Positions 17,168-25,661 of a DNA stretch of 64,000 bases are shown in pieces. The position numbers and the translations under genes are program-made. Each line of letters opens with the position of its first letter. Position 1 is the stretch's first letter. Under the pieces are notes generated by a model. That model did no database searches. It was given only the letters and a program-made list of their open reading frames with translations, and was not told where the DNA came from. Location of the stretch: assembly GCF_014196715.1 (NCBI RefSeq), contig NZ_JACIEF010000003.1, positions 215,874 to 279,873 on the forward strand, read 5' to 3'. This stretch comes from Pedobacter zeae (GTDB lineage Bacteria > Bacteroidota > Bacteroidia > Sphingobacteriales > Sphingobacteriaceae).

Positions 17168-17397
17168 CCCAGCATGGCAATTGGAGTAAACTTTTCAAAA
17201 ACAGCATCGGTATGTGGTGCATCAGGCAATTCGTCAGTTAAATCCTGGCCTGCCCAGTGTTCATAATGTTTACCATTACGCCATAATCTGCTTTCGGTCA
17301 TGTCGTAAATCAGGCCCTTGTAAGCCACCCAAATCTGCGGCTTATCCTGCCCGTTCCTTAGGGCCAGTTGCTGTTTGGTATAAACAGGTAAATCCAT
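17164..17397 (-). CDS. Cytochrome b5-like heme/steroid-binding protein
   Basis: A 77-residue protein starting MDLPVYTKQQLALRNGQDKP, with the WVAYKGLIYDMTESRLWRNGKHYEHWAGQDLTDELPDAPHTDAVFEKF pattern of the small cytochrome b5-like (membrane-steroid-binding type) domain. The His in KHYEHWAGQDLT is the likely ligand region. An upstream ATG at 17469 would add 24 poorly matching residues, so I use 17397. It overlaps the convergent araC gene by 4 bp. Electron partner unknown. Confidence 0.75.
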   Translation of the reverse strand: MDLPVYTKQQLALRNGQDKPQIWVAYKGLIYDMTESRLWRNGKHYEHWAGQDLTDELPDAPHTDAVFEKFTPIAMLG

Positions 17398-17480
17398 TGA
17401 TATTATTTGGCCTTGAAGATAAACAAAAAGCAGTTTGTAGGACAAAAAATATGATACGTATGGTGTCATTATGATTAAAG

Positions 17481-17990
17481 CAGCAGCATTTCATTTTGGC
17501 AGGTGCACAAACCTTTGTTCTTAAACCCGATTAAGCGGAATAGCCCGCATCCCGATATTTCATCGGGAGAGGACTATAAGCGAAAGCGGGACTGCAAACA
17601 GCCAAGAACCACGTACCATTCATTTCCAAATTCTATTTCGCTCGGTGAGACACCAACCAATGGGATAAAGTAATTTTTACAGGGAGCACAATGCTTCTGA
17701 AACACAAAGAGTTTGCTCCCGTTTTACGCTTATACGCTTTCCCGAAAGTTCGGGATACCTCGTTGCTGCAGGGTAACGCTTCAACCGGGGCTAGGTGGCA
17801 ACAGCAGTATTTCATTTTTGGGGTTGCAGGATGCAGAAACCCTTGTTCCTAAACCCGATTGAGCGGAATAGCCCGGAGCGCAGCAAGGACTATAAGCGAA
17901 AGCGGGACTGCATACCGCCAAGAACCAGTGAATGCTCATTTCCTAATTCTATTCTGGTGAAACACAACCGGTAAGGCTTTATGATGGGAT
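17481..17990 (+). repeat. ~300-bp modular repeat: one partial and one full unit
   Basis: From 17481 to 17682 lies the second half of a unit (TGCAC/AAACC hairpin, AAGCGGAATAGCCCGC, hairpin TCCCGATATTTCATCGGGA at 17550-17568, AAGCGAAAGCGGGACTGC, CCAAGAACCAC). A full unit follows from GGAGCACAATGC at 17683 to about 17990. In the full unit the hairpin TCCCGAAAGTTCGGGA (17740-17755) sits at a different variable site, and the site used in the partial unit carries GGAGCGCAGCAAGG instead. No genes are credible in 17470-18042. Confidence 0.85.
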
Positions 17991-18042
17991 AAAGTTTATG
18001 GTACGTAGAGAGACGAACCATGGCCATGGTATTTTATTTTAA

Positions 18043-18744
18043 TTAATAATCTCCCTTATTTATAAGTTTAGCGGCCCTGCCTTTAAAAAGCTCATAGAGG
18101 AAAATATTCATCAACAATAAACTCATCAAATAAAAATGGTCTTCGAAAGGTATCGTGCCTATTCTAAAACCCATATTTTCTTTGTTATTGTACATCACAA
18201 CCGGGATAGCGGTTAAAAAACCATTTACAATATAAAAAGGGACAAGCGAAACGAGGTAAGCCCTGTAAAACCGGTACATAAACCTGAATTCCACATTTAC
18301 ATATTCTACATAAGCCAGCACGATCAATAAAAAGCCGAAATTAATTAACGTATACCACCTGTTATAACCAAAAAATAAAATGGCTATACAAAGCCCCAGA
18401 AACAGGTTACTTACTGCCAGGCTATACTTTTGCAGGCCATTTTTAGGGAAATAGGCGTTTAAACACTCATAAATAAATATGCAGGCATAAGGAACAGTTA
18501 AAAAGAATAAAATCTCTTCTAAAGGCAGTCCTAAAAGGTTTATGCCGATTAGGTATCGGGGATTAAAAGACCACACATTAAGTTTGGTGAACAACACATC
18601 CCAAACTAAAAACACCATACCGGTAAGCAATATTGCAGGGAATACAAACTTCCATTTACTAAAAAAATGAACCTTTTTATCGAACGATAAAACCAGCGGA
18701 AAAAAAATTACGGCAACATTAATAAGCAGATAGATATAATTCAT
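18043..18744 (-). CDS. Lycopene cyclase domain protein (CrtYcd type)
   Basis: A 233-residue integral membrane protein with about seven helices, arranged as two related three-helix units. The signature GLPLEEILFFLTVPYACIFIYE (about 83-104) is that of bacterial lycopene beta-cyclases of the CrtYc/CrtYd fusion type, which close the ends of lycopene to beta-ionone rings. It probably feeds the hydroxylase at 24345. It is 1 bp downstream of the small exported protein gene, on the same strand, and apart from crtI, which is divergent. Confidence 0.8.
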   Translation of the reverse strand: MNYIYLLINVAVIFFPLVLSFDKKVHFFSKWKFVFPAILLTGMVFLVWDVLFTKLNVWSFNPRYLIGINLLGLPLEEILFFLTVPYACIFIYECLNAYFPKNGLQKYSLAVSNLFLGLCIAILFFGYNRWYTLINFGFLLIVLAYVEYVNVEFRFMYRFYRAYLVSLVPFYIVNGFLTAIPVVMYNNKENMGFRIGTIPFEDHFYLMSLLLMNIFLYELFKGRAAKLINKGDY

Positions 18745-18745
18745 T

Positions 18746-19276
18746 CTAGAGGTATTTTTTCAAAATTTTAACTTCTGCAGCATTGCATTTTTTACTGTCG
18801 ATCATAAATTTAGCTACGTTTTTAATCAGTTCGCGATCGGCAAGGCCAAAATTTTCATTTTGATAATGCTTAATGATCTCTTTTTTATCCAGGGCTAAAT
18901 CTTTACTGAAACCAAGAAAGGAAGGGGTGTAAAATTCAATTGAAAACCGCATAAAACGGATTTCCAGGTTTTCTTTATCCATATCAATTGCCTTTTGCAT
19001 GGTTTTGAGCGATCGGCTTACATACCTGATCTTGTTGTAGGGATTCCACGAATGTTTGGCTTTAAGTGCTTCCAAAGTACCGGTATAGCCCGTGATCAGG
19101 GCCGTTTTATTCGGAAGTTTGTTCAACTTGTTAAATAACGAGTCGGTCAGCTTTGAATTTTCTACCGCCTTCACCATATTAGTTTTTAATATCGCAATTT
19201 CTTCAGTAGACAACTGAGCGTAAGTAATATGGCTAACTGCAAATAGCAGGAAAAATATAATGCGTAGTTTAATCAT
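18746..19276 (-). CDS. Exported protein of unknown function
   Basis: A 176-residue protein with a signal peptide (MIKLRIIFFLLFAVSHITYAQ). The mature part is helical with many Lys, conserved-looking IRYVSRSLKTMQKAIDMDKENLEIRFMRFSIEFYTPSFLGFSKDLALDK. I do not recognise the family by name, but this pattern recurs as a small periplasmic protein next to lycopene cyclase in relatives, by memory only. It probably cotranscribes with the cyclase. Confidence 0.6.
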   Translation of the reverse strand: MIKLRIIFFLLFAVSHITYAQLSTEEIAILKTNMVKAVENSKLTDSLFNKLNKLPNKTALITGYTGTLEALKAKHSWNPYNKIRYVSRSLKTMQKAIDMDKENLEIRFMRFSIEFYTPSFLGFSKDLALDKKEIIKHYQNENFGLADRELIKNVAKFMIDSKKCNAAEVKILKKYL

Positions 19277-19475
19277 AAGATATTGGCAAATGTAATAAAT
19301 CTATTAAGAGTTCTCTTCGTAGCTATTCATTCTTCGACATTAAGAAATTAAGAAAACCTTTCTTAATTCCTAGATGGTAAAATATATTTAAGGATTCTTC
19401 ACTGTGTTTAACATGACAACCGCAGAATAATAAAAAAACAAAAACAAAACGCCATAAAATTCCTTTATTTACACC

Positions 19476-20957
19476 ATGGAGAAAAAACCCACGGTTACCG
19501 TTATCGGTGCTGGTTTTGCCGGCCTGGCTGCTGCTGCTTTACTGGCTAAAGATGGTTGCGAGGTTACCGTTATCGAAAAGAACGAAATGGCGGGCGGCAG
19601 GGCCAGAACCTGGCAAAAAGATGGCTTTTTATTCGATATGGGCCCAAGCTGGTACTGGATGCCCGATGTTTTTGAGAACTATTATAATTTATTCGGAAAA
19701 ACTGCTTCCGATTTTTATACCTTAAAAAGATTAAACCCTTCTTACCGCATTTATTTTGGCAAAAACGATACCATCGATGTTCCGGCCACATTGGATGATT
19801 TATATGCCTTATTTGAAAAACTAGAGCCAGGCAGCAGTAACAACTTGCAGCATTTTCTCGCTCAGGCAAAATATAAATATGATGTAGGCATGAATGAGTA
19901 TGTGTTTAAGCCCTCACACAGCGTAATGGAATATTTCGACCCCAGGCTGGCCCTTAGTGGCATTAAATTGCAGCTTTTGGGTAACATGCGAAAACATGTA
20001 CAACACTTATTTAAAAATGAGCGATTGCGGAAACTTTTAGAATTCCCGGTTCTGTTTTTAGGCGCCACACCTCAGAATACACCCGCTTTATACAGCCTGA
20101 TGAACTATGCTGACCTTGTATTGGGCACCTGGTACCCCATAGGCGGAATGCACAAAATTGTAGCTGCTATGCAGCATATTGCGGAAAGCCAGGGTGTGAA
20201 ATTTATTTTCGACACGGAAGTAACCAAAATTGAAGTAAAAAACAACCTGGCGGAATACGTAATAACCAATAAAGGAAATTTTAAAAGCGACTTTGTGGTG
20301 GGCAATGCAGATTATCACCACATTGATCAGCATCTTTTTGATACACCTTACCGTAACTACAGTAAAAAGTATTGGGAAAAAAGGACAATGGCACCCTCCT
20401 GCCTTTTATTCTACATTGGCCTGAATAAAAAACTCGATAATGTATTACACCACAATTTATTCTTTGATGAGAATTTTGATCAACACGCCGAAGAAATTTA
20501 CAGCCATCCGCAATGGCCATCAAAACCGCTGTTTTATGTATGCTGTCCTTCAGTAACCGATAAAAGTATTGCACCTGAAGGTTGTGAGAATCTTTTCTTT
20601 TTAATTCCTCTGGCACCCGGTTTAAAAGATAACGAAAGCAAAAGAGAAGAATATTTCAATTTAATGATCGAACGCTTCAAACAGCTGACCGGAAACGACC
20701 TTAATGGTCACATTTTGGTTAAGCGCAGTTATGCCATGAGCGATTTTGCAGCAGACTATCACGCCTTTAAAGGAAATGCGTACGGATTAGCAAACACCTT
20801 GAAACAGACTGCTTTTTTAAAACCCAGGATGAAAAGTAAGGTAACAAATTTTTTATACACCGGACAATTAACCGTTCCCGGGCCTGGTGTACCCCCTGCC
20901 ATCATCTCAGGGCAAGTGGCAGCAAAAGAAATAAAAAAAAAGTTAAAAAAAGCTTGA
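19476..20957 (+). CDS. crtI: Phytoene desaturase CrtI
   Basis: A 493-residue FAD-dependent desaturase of the CrtI family. It opens with VTVIGAGFAGLAAAALLAKDGCEVTVIEKNEMAGGRARTW (Rossmann fold) and the DMGPSWYWMP segment, and ends with the CrtI signature LYTGQLTVPGPGVPPAIISGQVAAKEI. It introduces the conjugated double bonds that turn phytoene into lycopene at the membrane surface. Unlike many Bacteroidota clusters it is not followed by crtB. The gene is divergent from the cyclase gene, with about 200 bp between. Confidence 0.9.
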   Translation: MEKKPTVTVIGAGFAGLAAAALLAKDGCEVTVIEKNEMAGGRARTWQKDGFLFDMGPSWYWMPDVFENYYNLFGKTASDFYTLKRLNPSYRIYFGKNDTIDVPATLDDLYALFEKLEPGSSNNLQHFLAQAKYKYDVGMNEYVFKPSHSVMEYFDPRLALSGIKLQLLGNMRKHVQHLFKNERLRKLLEFPVLFLGATPQNTPALYSLMNYADLVLGTWYPIGGMHKIVAAMQHIAESQGVKFIFDTEVTKIEVKNNLAEYVITNKGNFKSDFVVGNADYHHIDQHLFDTPYRNYSKKYWEKRTMAPSCLLFYIGLNKKLDNVLHHNLFFDENFDQHAEEIYSHPQWPSKPLFYVCCPSVTDKSIAPEGCENLFFLIPLAPGLKDNESKREEYFNLMIERFKQLTGNDLNGHILVKRSYAMSDFAADYHAFKGNAYGLANTLKQTAFLKPRMKSKVTNFLYTGQLTVPGPGVPPAIISGQVAAKEIKKKLKKA

Positions 20958-21148
20958 CAAATTTAAAATTTCCCTTATCTTTATAACCACAAAACAAAAA
21001 CACAGCATTTAAAGCCTAAAAACACATAATCGTTGGGGTTTTAATTTGTTTCGAAAATAAGAGAGAAGGCGAATTGTTGAAAGAAAAAATAAGAATCAAC
21101 TAACCAAATATATGATAAGCAAAAAGGCCTGAAGTTTCAGGCCTTTTG
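20954..21148 (+). ncRNA. Candidate small RNA after crtI
   Basis: A TTG (20954-20956) and TATCTTTA (20976-20983) pair with a 19-bp spacer forms a good Bacteroidota promoter at the very end of crtI. The predicted transcript of about 160 nt ends at a strong terminator, AAAAAGGCCTGA...TCAGGCCTTTT (21121-21148). It holds no ORF longer than a few codons. It could instead be the crtI mRNA tail plus its terminator. Positions 21149-21340 show only a small TTCCGCTCGAGTGCGGAA hairpin. Confidence 0.4.
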
Positions 21149-21340
21149 CTTTTTATGAAATTTTGGAAATAAAAAACACTATCTCCATCCGAACATCGTA
21201 GAACAAGGGACCTGTTTCTCGCGCAGGGCCCTGAAACAAATCCAAGTAATCATATTCTGAAGATTTATATCTACAGATCGTTCAGCTGAGCACTTCTTGG
21301 TCGCCCGTCAGTTCACATTCCGCTCGAGTGCGGAATTAAA

Positions 21341-21378
21341 GAAAAAAGGCCCAGATGATATCTGAGCCCTTCGTTTTT
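21341..21378 (-). terminator. Terminator of the sigma-factor gene
   Basis: On the minus strand GGGCTCAGAT, loop ATC, ATCTGGGCC is followed by a TTTTTTC run, 14 bp after the sigma-factor stop codon. A standard intrinsic terminator. Confidence 0.75.
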
Positions 21379-21391
21379 CGATTGATGTATC

Positions 21392-21922
21392 TTAAGCCAA
21401 TTCTGTACTGGCAATTTCTTTCGAATAGGTTTTTAAATATTTTTTCAGAATTCCCCTTGCCACGTGGATACGGGTTTTTACTGTTCCGATCGGAATCGCT
21501 AACATGTCAGCAATTTCGTGATATTTATATCCTTCAAAATAACGGATAAAAGGCACGTAATACTCCTCAGGCAATTGTGAAAGGGCTTTATCAATATCTC
21601 CAAGCACAAATTTACCCTCAGCCTGGTTTTTGGTTGCGCTATACGACAGATTCGCAGAAGAGATGTCCTCACTCTGTGTAATCAACGTATTGGTTTTCAC
21701 CAGTCGGCGATAGTTGTTAATGAAAGTATTTTTCATAATTGTAAACAACCATCCTTTTAAATTCGTTCCTTCTTTAAACTTATTGTAATAAGTGATCGCT
21801 TTCAGCATGGTATCTTGAACCAAATCATTTGCATCTTCTGCATCTTTAGTAAAATTTAATGCATAAGATCTAAGCGATACCGAGTGATGATTAACCAGAT
21901 GATTGAATTCAAATTTTGTCAT
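21392..21922 (-). CDS. ECF-type RNA polymerase sigma factor
   Basis: A 176-residue sigma-70 family protein with region 2 (SYALNFTKDAEDANDLVQDTMLKAITYYNKFKEGTNLKGWLFTIMKNTFINNYRR) and region 4 (LSQLPEEYYVPFIRYFEGYKYHEIADMLAIPIGTVKTRIHVARGILKKYL). It lacks regions 1 and 3, as ECF sigmas do. The ATG at 21922 is used since upstream residues are unrelated. No anti-sigma gene is adjacent. A TAAGTTTG -7-like box is at 21983-21990 on the minus strand. Related Bacteroidota sigmas without anti-sigma respond to light or stress and may control carotenoid genes, but this is speculative here. Confidence 0.85.
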   Translation of the reverse strand: MTKFEFNHLVNHHSVSLRSYALNFTKDAEDANDLVQDTMLKAITYYNKFKEGTNLKGWLFTIMKNTFINNYRRLVKTNTLITQSEDISSANLSYSATKNQAEGKFVLGDIDKALSQLPEEYYVPFIRYFEGYKYHEIADMLAIPIGTVKTRIHVARGILKKYLKTYSKEIASTELA

Positions 21923-22049
21923 GATGTTTAGCTTTAGGTAAATTAAAACAAATGAATTATTGTTTATTCCCATAAAGCTGAACAAACTTAGTACCAAAAA
22001 TTTATGGCGCAGTGCTAATAACGCAGAACTACTTTTTGACGCGTTTTCG

Positions 22050-23066
22050 TCACAGAATATTTACTTCCCTTTCTAAAGTGACTCCAAAAGTAGACTTTAC
22101 ACTGTCTATAATCTGTTCAGATAGGTCATAAACTTCCATGCCAGTTGCACCACCATGGTTAACCAGAACCAATGCCTGGTTTTTCCAGGTACCCGTATTG
22201 CCCACTTTTTTGCCCTTCCAGCCGCACTGTTCGATGAGCCAGCCTGCCGCCAATTTAATTTTATCATCCGCTGTGGGATAATGCACCACATCGGGGTGTT
22301 TTGCCACAATATCGGCAAATTCATATTTTTCAATCACTGGGTTTTTAAAGAAACTGCCAGCGTTACCAATTGTAGATGGGTCGGGCAATTTGCTTACCCG
22401 GATATGGGAAACAGCTGCAGAAACATCGGCAATATCCGGCTTTTCGATTCCTTTGCTTAGCAACTCGGCTTCAATCGCGCCGTAAGAAGTATTGATTTTT
22501 GCTTCGGCCGACAAATGGAAAGTAACCGAAGTTATAATGTACCGTCCTTTTAATGCGCCTTTAAAAATACTTTCACGGTAACCGAAATGGCAATCGTCGT
22601 AAAAAAAGGTTTTAATATTACCGGTTTCCATATCAAAAGCGGTACAGCTTTCAAAAACATCTTTTAGTTCTACACCATAAGCGCCGATATTCTGTATGGG
22701 TGAAGCACCTACTGTGCCGGGTATGAGGCTTAAATTTTCTATCCCTGCAAAACCATGGGTTACGCAATACTGTACGAAATCGTTCCAGACTTCACCTGCC
22801 CCGGCAGTTACCATTATCCGCTTATCTACTATTTCGGACGAAACTCCTTTTATACTGATTTTAATGACCAGGCCTTCATAATCATGGGTAAACAATACAT
22901 TGCTTCCTCCACCGATTATAAATAACTTCTGCGATTTTATCAAATCATTCTGAAACAACTCTGTTAACTCCTCTTCTGTAAATATTTCGGCAAGGTATGC
23001 GGCCTTAACCTCTATGCCAAATGAGTTATATGGTTTTAACGAGATATTTTCCTGGATCTGAAGCAT
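22050..23066 (-). CDS. murB: UDP-N-acetylmuramate dehydrogenase MurB
   Basis: A 338-residue FAD enzyme that reduces UDP-GlcNAc-enolpyruvate to UDP-MurNAc in peptidoglycan synthesis. It shows SLKPYNSFGIEVKAAYLAEI, the FAD-binding IGGGSNVLF, LSLIPGTVGASPIQNIGAYGVELKDVFESC, and CHFGYRESIFK with the Tyr of type I MurB, plus the C-terminal KSTFGVTLEREVNIL with the catalytic Glu. Length and motifs are those of the E. coli-like type I enzymes. It is cytosolic and apparently transcribed alone or with the sigma gene 127 bp below. Confidence 0.92.
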   Translation of the reverse strand: MLQIQENISLKPYNSFGIEVKAAYLAEIFTEEELTELFQNDLIKSQKLFIIGGGSNVLFTHDYEGLVIKISIKGVSSEIVDKRIMVTAGAGEVWNDFVQYCVTHGFAGIENLSLIPGTVGASPIQNIGAYGVELKDVFESCTAFDMETGNIKTFFYDDCHFGYRESIFKGALKGRYIITSVTFHLSAEAKINTSYGAIEAELLSKGIEKPDIADVSAAVSHIRVSKLPDPSTIGNAGSFFKNPVIEKYEFADIVAKHPDVVHYPTADDKIKLAAGWLIEQCGWKGKKVGNTGTWKNQALVLVNHGGATGMEVYDLSEQIIDSVKSTFGVTLEREVNIL

Positions 23067-23108
23067 ATTGATTTTATGTTATGCTGCAAAAGTAAAATAA
23101 AAAATAGT

Positions 23109-23555
23109 TTAAGGAATGATTTTGGTAATCCCCTTATCAAAATTAAAACTTAAAACTTCATGCTTATCACCTTCTATAGCAACACCAGAAAGTTTCCAGC
23201 CTATAAATGCAGGTTTTGTTTTAGCAAGCTCCAGCAAACGGTAACGCTCTTTGGTTAATCTGGCACTAATCAATCCTACACTATCCGACTCCGCCTGGCT
23301 CAAATGTTCAATCTGGCTCTCTAACTGAGCCAGGGCAACATCCAGCTCTTTTCCTTTTTTTAGGCTATCGGCATAAGCACCCGGAGAAATATTGTAAAGG
23401 CTGTCCAATTTTGAATCATCAAAATTCAAATCACGATCGCTATTTTCATATTGAGCTTCAACGAGCTCAATGGCGCGGTCTTTATCAGTCTTTTTGCCAC
23501 AGGATGTGATGACAACCAAGGGCAAAAGCACAAGGGCAAGGTAAATCCTTCTCAT
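23109..23555 (-). CDS. Small lipoprotein of unknown function
   Basis: A 148-residue protein with a lipoprotein signal (MRRIYLALVLLPLVVITSCGKK, Cys19). The mature region is helical (LDVALAQLESQIEHLSQ) and ends in a predicted strand-rich part (AFIGWKLSGVAIEGDKHEVLSFNFDKGITKI). Not recognised. It is on the same strand as murB and 42 bp upstream of it. Confidence 0.65.
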   Translation of the reverse strand: MRRIYLALVLLPLVVITSCGKKTDKDRAIELVEAQYENSDRDLNFDDSKLDSLYNISPGAYADSLKKGKELDVALAQLESQIEHLSQAESDSVGLISARLTKERYRLLELAKTKPAFIGWKLSGVAIEGDKHEVLSFNFDKGITKIIP

Positions 23556-23626
23556 GGTATCGCTTTAATAAAAAAGAGCAAGTATCCTGCCAACAGCAAG
23601 TGAAGATAAAACAGGCCCGTTAACCC

Positions 23627-24301
23627 CTATTTTTTTAAGGGTTCATCGATCTCCCTTTTAATTGCCTTTGCTTCATCGGTTTGTCGTAACCGATCCGAAA
23701 GTGCACCGTACAGTTCTGCAGGCGAGCGGAAATCAGAATCCTTAAAAAAATCGGGTATATTGGCATACCGTACAAGGTTACCCACTTCCATAAGTGCCAC
23801 CGGCGAATCGGCATTCTGCTTAATAAAATTTAAAAACTTCCGTTCTTTTAATGCTTTTTTGGCATCTTCAGTTTGCTGAAGATAAATCCCTCCGCTAATT
23901 ATTTTTGCAGACGCTATGTTATAAGGGTTTTCAATATCCAACTTAATATCTTCCAGAAAAATACTTTTAAGATTGGCACTTCCTCCAACAAACCAAACCT
24001 TCTGTTTTATCCTGGCTTTTACTTCAGCTAAAGTCATATCTCCGCGTTCATCAAGAAAAATAAAACCCTTCCGCAAAAGTTTTCCTTCCAGACTGGATGT
24101 GGCTGATAACAGGAAATGATCCCCTTCTGTTGGCCCAACTAAAAACAGATCGGGTTTTCCTGTAACCGGTGCATCACTTACCAGATAAGCGAATTTTGCG
24201 TTTTTAGGTTTTTGAATCACCCCTTCTATGGTAAATTTGATCGTTTGTGCGTGCAGTGAGCCTACAAAAATTAGCGCCAGGCAAATAATAAGTTTCCTCA
24301 T
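23627..24301 (-). CDS. Exported protein, DUF4369-like region
   Basis: A 224-residue protein with a signal peptide (MRKLIICLALIFVGSLHAQ). The mature N-terminal half (IEGVIQKPKNAKFAYLVSD...) resembles the DUF4369 domain seen in front of Bacteroidota thiol-disulfide oxidoreductases, but no thioredoxin CxxC is present. The second half is helical. Likely periplasmic; function unknown. It is 71 bp upstream of the small lipoprotein gene. Confidence 0.5.
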   Translation of the reverse strand: MRKLIICLALIFVGSLHAQTIKFTIEGVIQKPKNAKFAYLVSDAPVTGKPDLFLVGPTEGDHFLLSATSSLEGKLLRKGFIFLDERGDMTLAEVKARIKQKVWFVGGSANLKSIFLEDIKLDIENPYNIASAKIISGGIYLQQTEDAKKALKERKFLNFIKQNADSPVALMEVGNLVRYANIPDFFKDSDFRSPAELYGALSDRLRQTDEAKAIKREIDEPLKK

Positions 24302-24344
24302 CGGTTTTATATTTATGACGTTAAATATAAAACTAATTATTTAG

Positions 24345-24800
24345 TTAAAAAATATTTCGATCATTTTTGATCAGACTCTTCCTTACAAATAACAGCCCAA
24401 AAGCCTTTCCATTTTCTTTCTCCCTGTTTTTGTGATGAATTTTATGGGCTTTCCTAACAGCCTTTAGGTAGGCATTATTGCTTTTGAAAGTTTTAAAACG
24501 ACGGTGCACAAACCAATCGTGTATCACAAAATAAATTAAACCGTATAAGGTAATACCTAAACCAATAAAAAACCTGTAGTCGAAATCTTCACTGCCCCTG
24601 TACATTAAATACAGCGAAAGCGCGGCGAAAAACAAAGCAAACAGATCGTTCCATTCGAAAAAAGAATGGGCCTTTTGGTGATGGCTCCTGTGCAGAAACC
24701 ACAGCACACCATGAAACAGATATTTGTGTATAAACCACGAGAAACACTCCATCGCCAGGATGGTAAATAGTACGGTAAATACATTGGTGAATACTGACAA
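24345..24800 (-). CDS. crtZ: Beta-carotene hydroxylase CrtZ
   Basis: A 151-residue membrane protein of the fatty-acid hydroxylase superfamily. It carries the four histidine clusters of CrtZ: HKYLFH (about 25-30), HRSHHQKAH (about 38-46), HDWFVHRR, and HKIHHKN, which bind the diiron centre. It hydroxylates the beta-rings of beta-carotene to give zeaxanthin. It shares the direction of the lipoprotein genes and is divergent from the TetR-led efflux operon. It stands about 3.4 kb from crtI, so the carotenoid genes here form a loose cluster. Confidence 0.85.
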   Translation of the reverse strand: MSVFTNVFTVLFTILAMECFSWFIHKYLFHGVLWFLHRSHHQKAHSFFEWNDLFALFFAALSLYLMYRGSEDFDYRFFIGLGITLYGLIYFVIHDWFVHRRFKTFKSNNAYLKAVRKAHKIHHKNREKENGKAFGLLFVRKSLIKNDRNIF

Positions 24801-24921
24801 AATGCTTAAATGATTGGTTTGTAAAGGTATATAAACAGTCGAAACGACAATATTGTGTCACAGAATTGTAAGCTTAATCTGCTTTTTAACCGGGCTTTCA
24901 TGGCAAATGATTTTTTAGCAC

Positions 24922-24950
24922 TATTTTTGACTAAAATATTAAAAAAGTCA
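24922..24950 (+). promoter_or_regulatory. Promoter and possible operator of the tetR-RND operon
   Basis: TATTTTTG (24922-24929) fits the -7 consensus TAnnTTTG. An inverted repeat TGACT (24928-24932) and AGTCA (24946-24950) with a 13-bp spacer overlaps it and lies 17 bp from the ATG, where a TetR repressor could sit. No clear -33 box. Confidence 0.45.
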
Positions 24951-24967
24951 GAAAGTAGAAAAGTAAA

Positions 24968-25579
24968 ATGATTGTAGCCGATAAAAAGAGAGAGCAGATT
25001 ATTGATGGTGCGATAAAACGCTTTATCCATTTTGGTATTGGTAAAACCACGATGAACGACATTGCTGAAGACCTCTCCGTTTCCAAACCGTCGCTTTATT
25101 ATTATTTCCCGGATAAAAAGCATTTGATTATTGGGGTAATAGAAAGGGTGTTTAATGATTTCTTTGAACTCATTAAAAAGAAATACAATCCTGATCTGCC
25201 GATAGAAGAAATCCTTTTTAACGCCATCGATGTAAGAAACACTTTTTTTCAAAAGTATTACATGTTAAGGATTACTGAAGGTATTCCCGATCTGTTGAAC
25301 GATGAAGTAATTAAAGGGAAGTTACAGACCTTAAAACAAACGGAAAAAGATTTTTTCTCCGAGATTTTTAGCCGGGCAAGAGATAAAAAAGAAATCGAAC
25401 ATGATGACTGCGCGCATATTGCCGAGCTTTATCTCGAAAGCCTGATGGGGCTTAGTACCATGTGCATTATGGAAACCGGAAAAGACCTTTTCCCTGATAA
25501 AAAGACAATAAATAAAATGACAATGAAGCAGAAAAACCTTACCTCCATATTTGTACGGGGATTAAGGTGTGCTGATTAA
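24968..25579 (+). CDS. TetR/AcrR-family repressor
   Basis: A 203-residue regulator with an N-terminal TetR helix-turn-helix (KREQIIDGAIKRFIHFGIGKTTMNDIAEDLSVSKPSLYYYFPDKKHLI, residues 7-54) and an all-helical ligand domain. First gene of an efflux operon (TolC, MFP, RND), which is the classic arrangement for a repressor that is relieved by pump substrates. An overlapping inverted repeat in front suggests autorepression. Confidence 0.85.
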   Translation: MIVADKKREQIIDGAIKRFIHFGIGKTTMNDIAEDLSVSKPSLYYYFPDKKHLIIGVIERVFNDFFELIKKKYNPDLPIEEILFNAIDVRNTFFQKYYMLRITEGIPDLLNDEVIKGKLQTLKQTEKDFFSEIFSRARDKKEIEHDDCAHIAELYLESLMGLSTMCIMETGKDLFPDKKTINKMTMKQKNLTSIFVRGLRCAD

Positions 25580-25661
25580 ATAGCGAACGGAAGCATCAGA
25601 CATCCGTAGCAGGGATTTAAATTTAAATAGATAGGAACCCAAAAACAAAAAACAATACATT

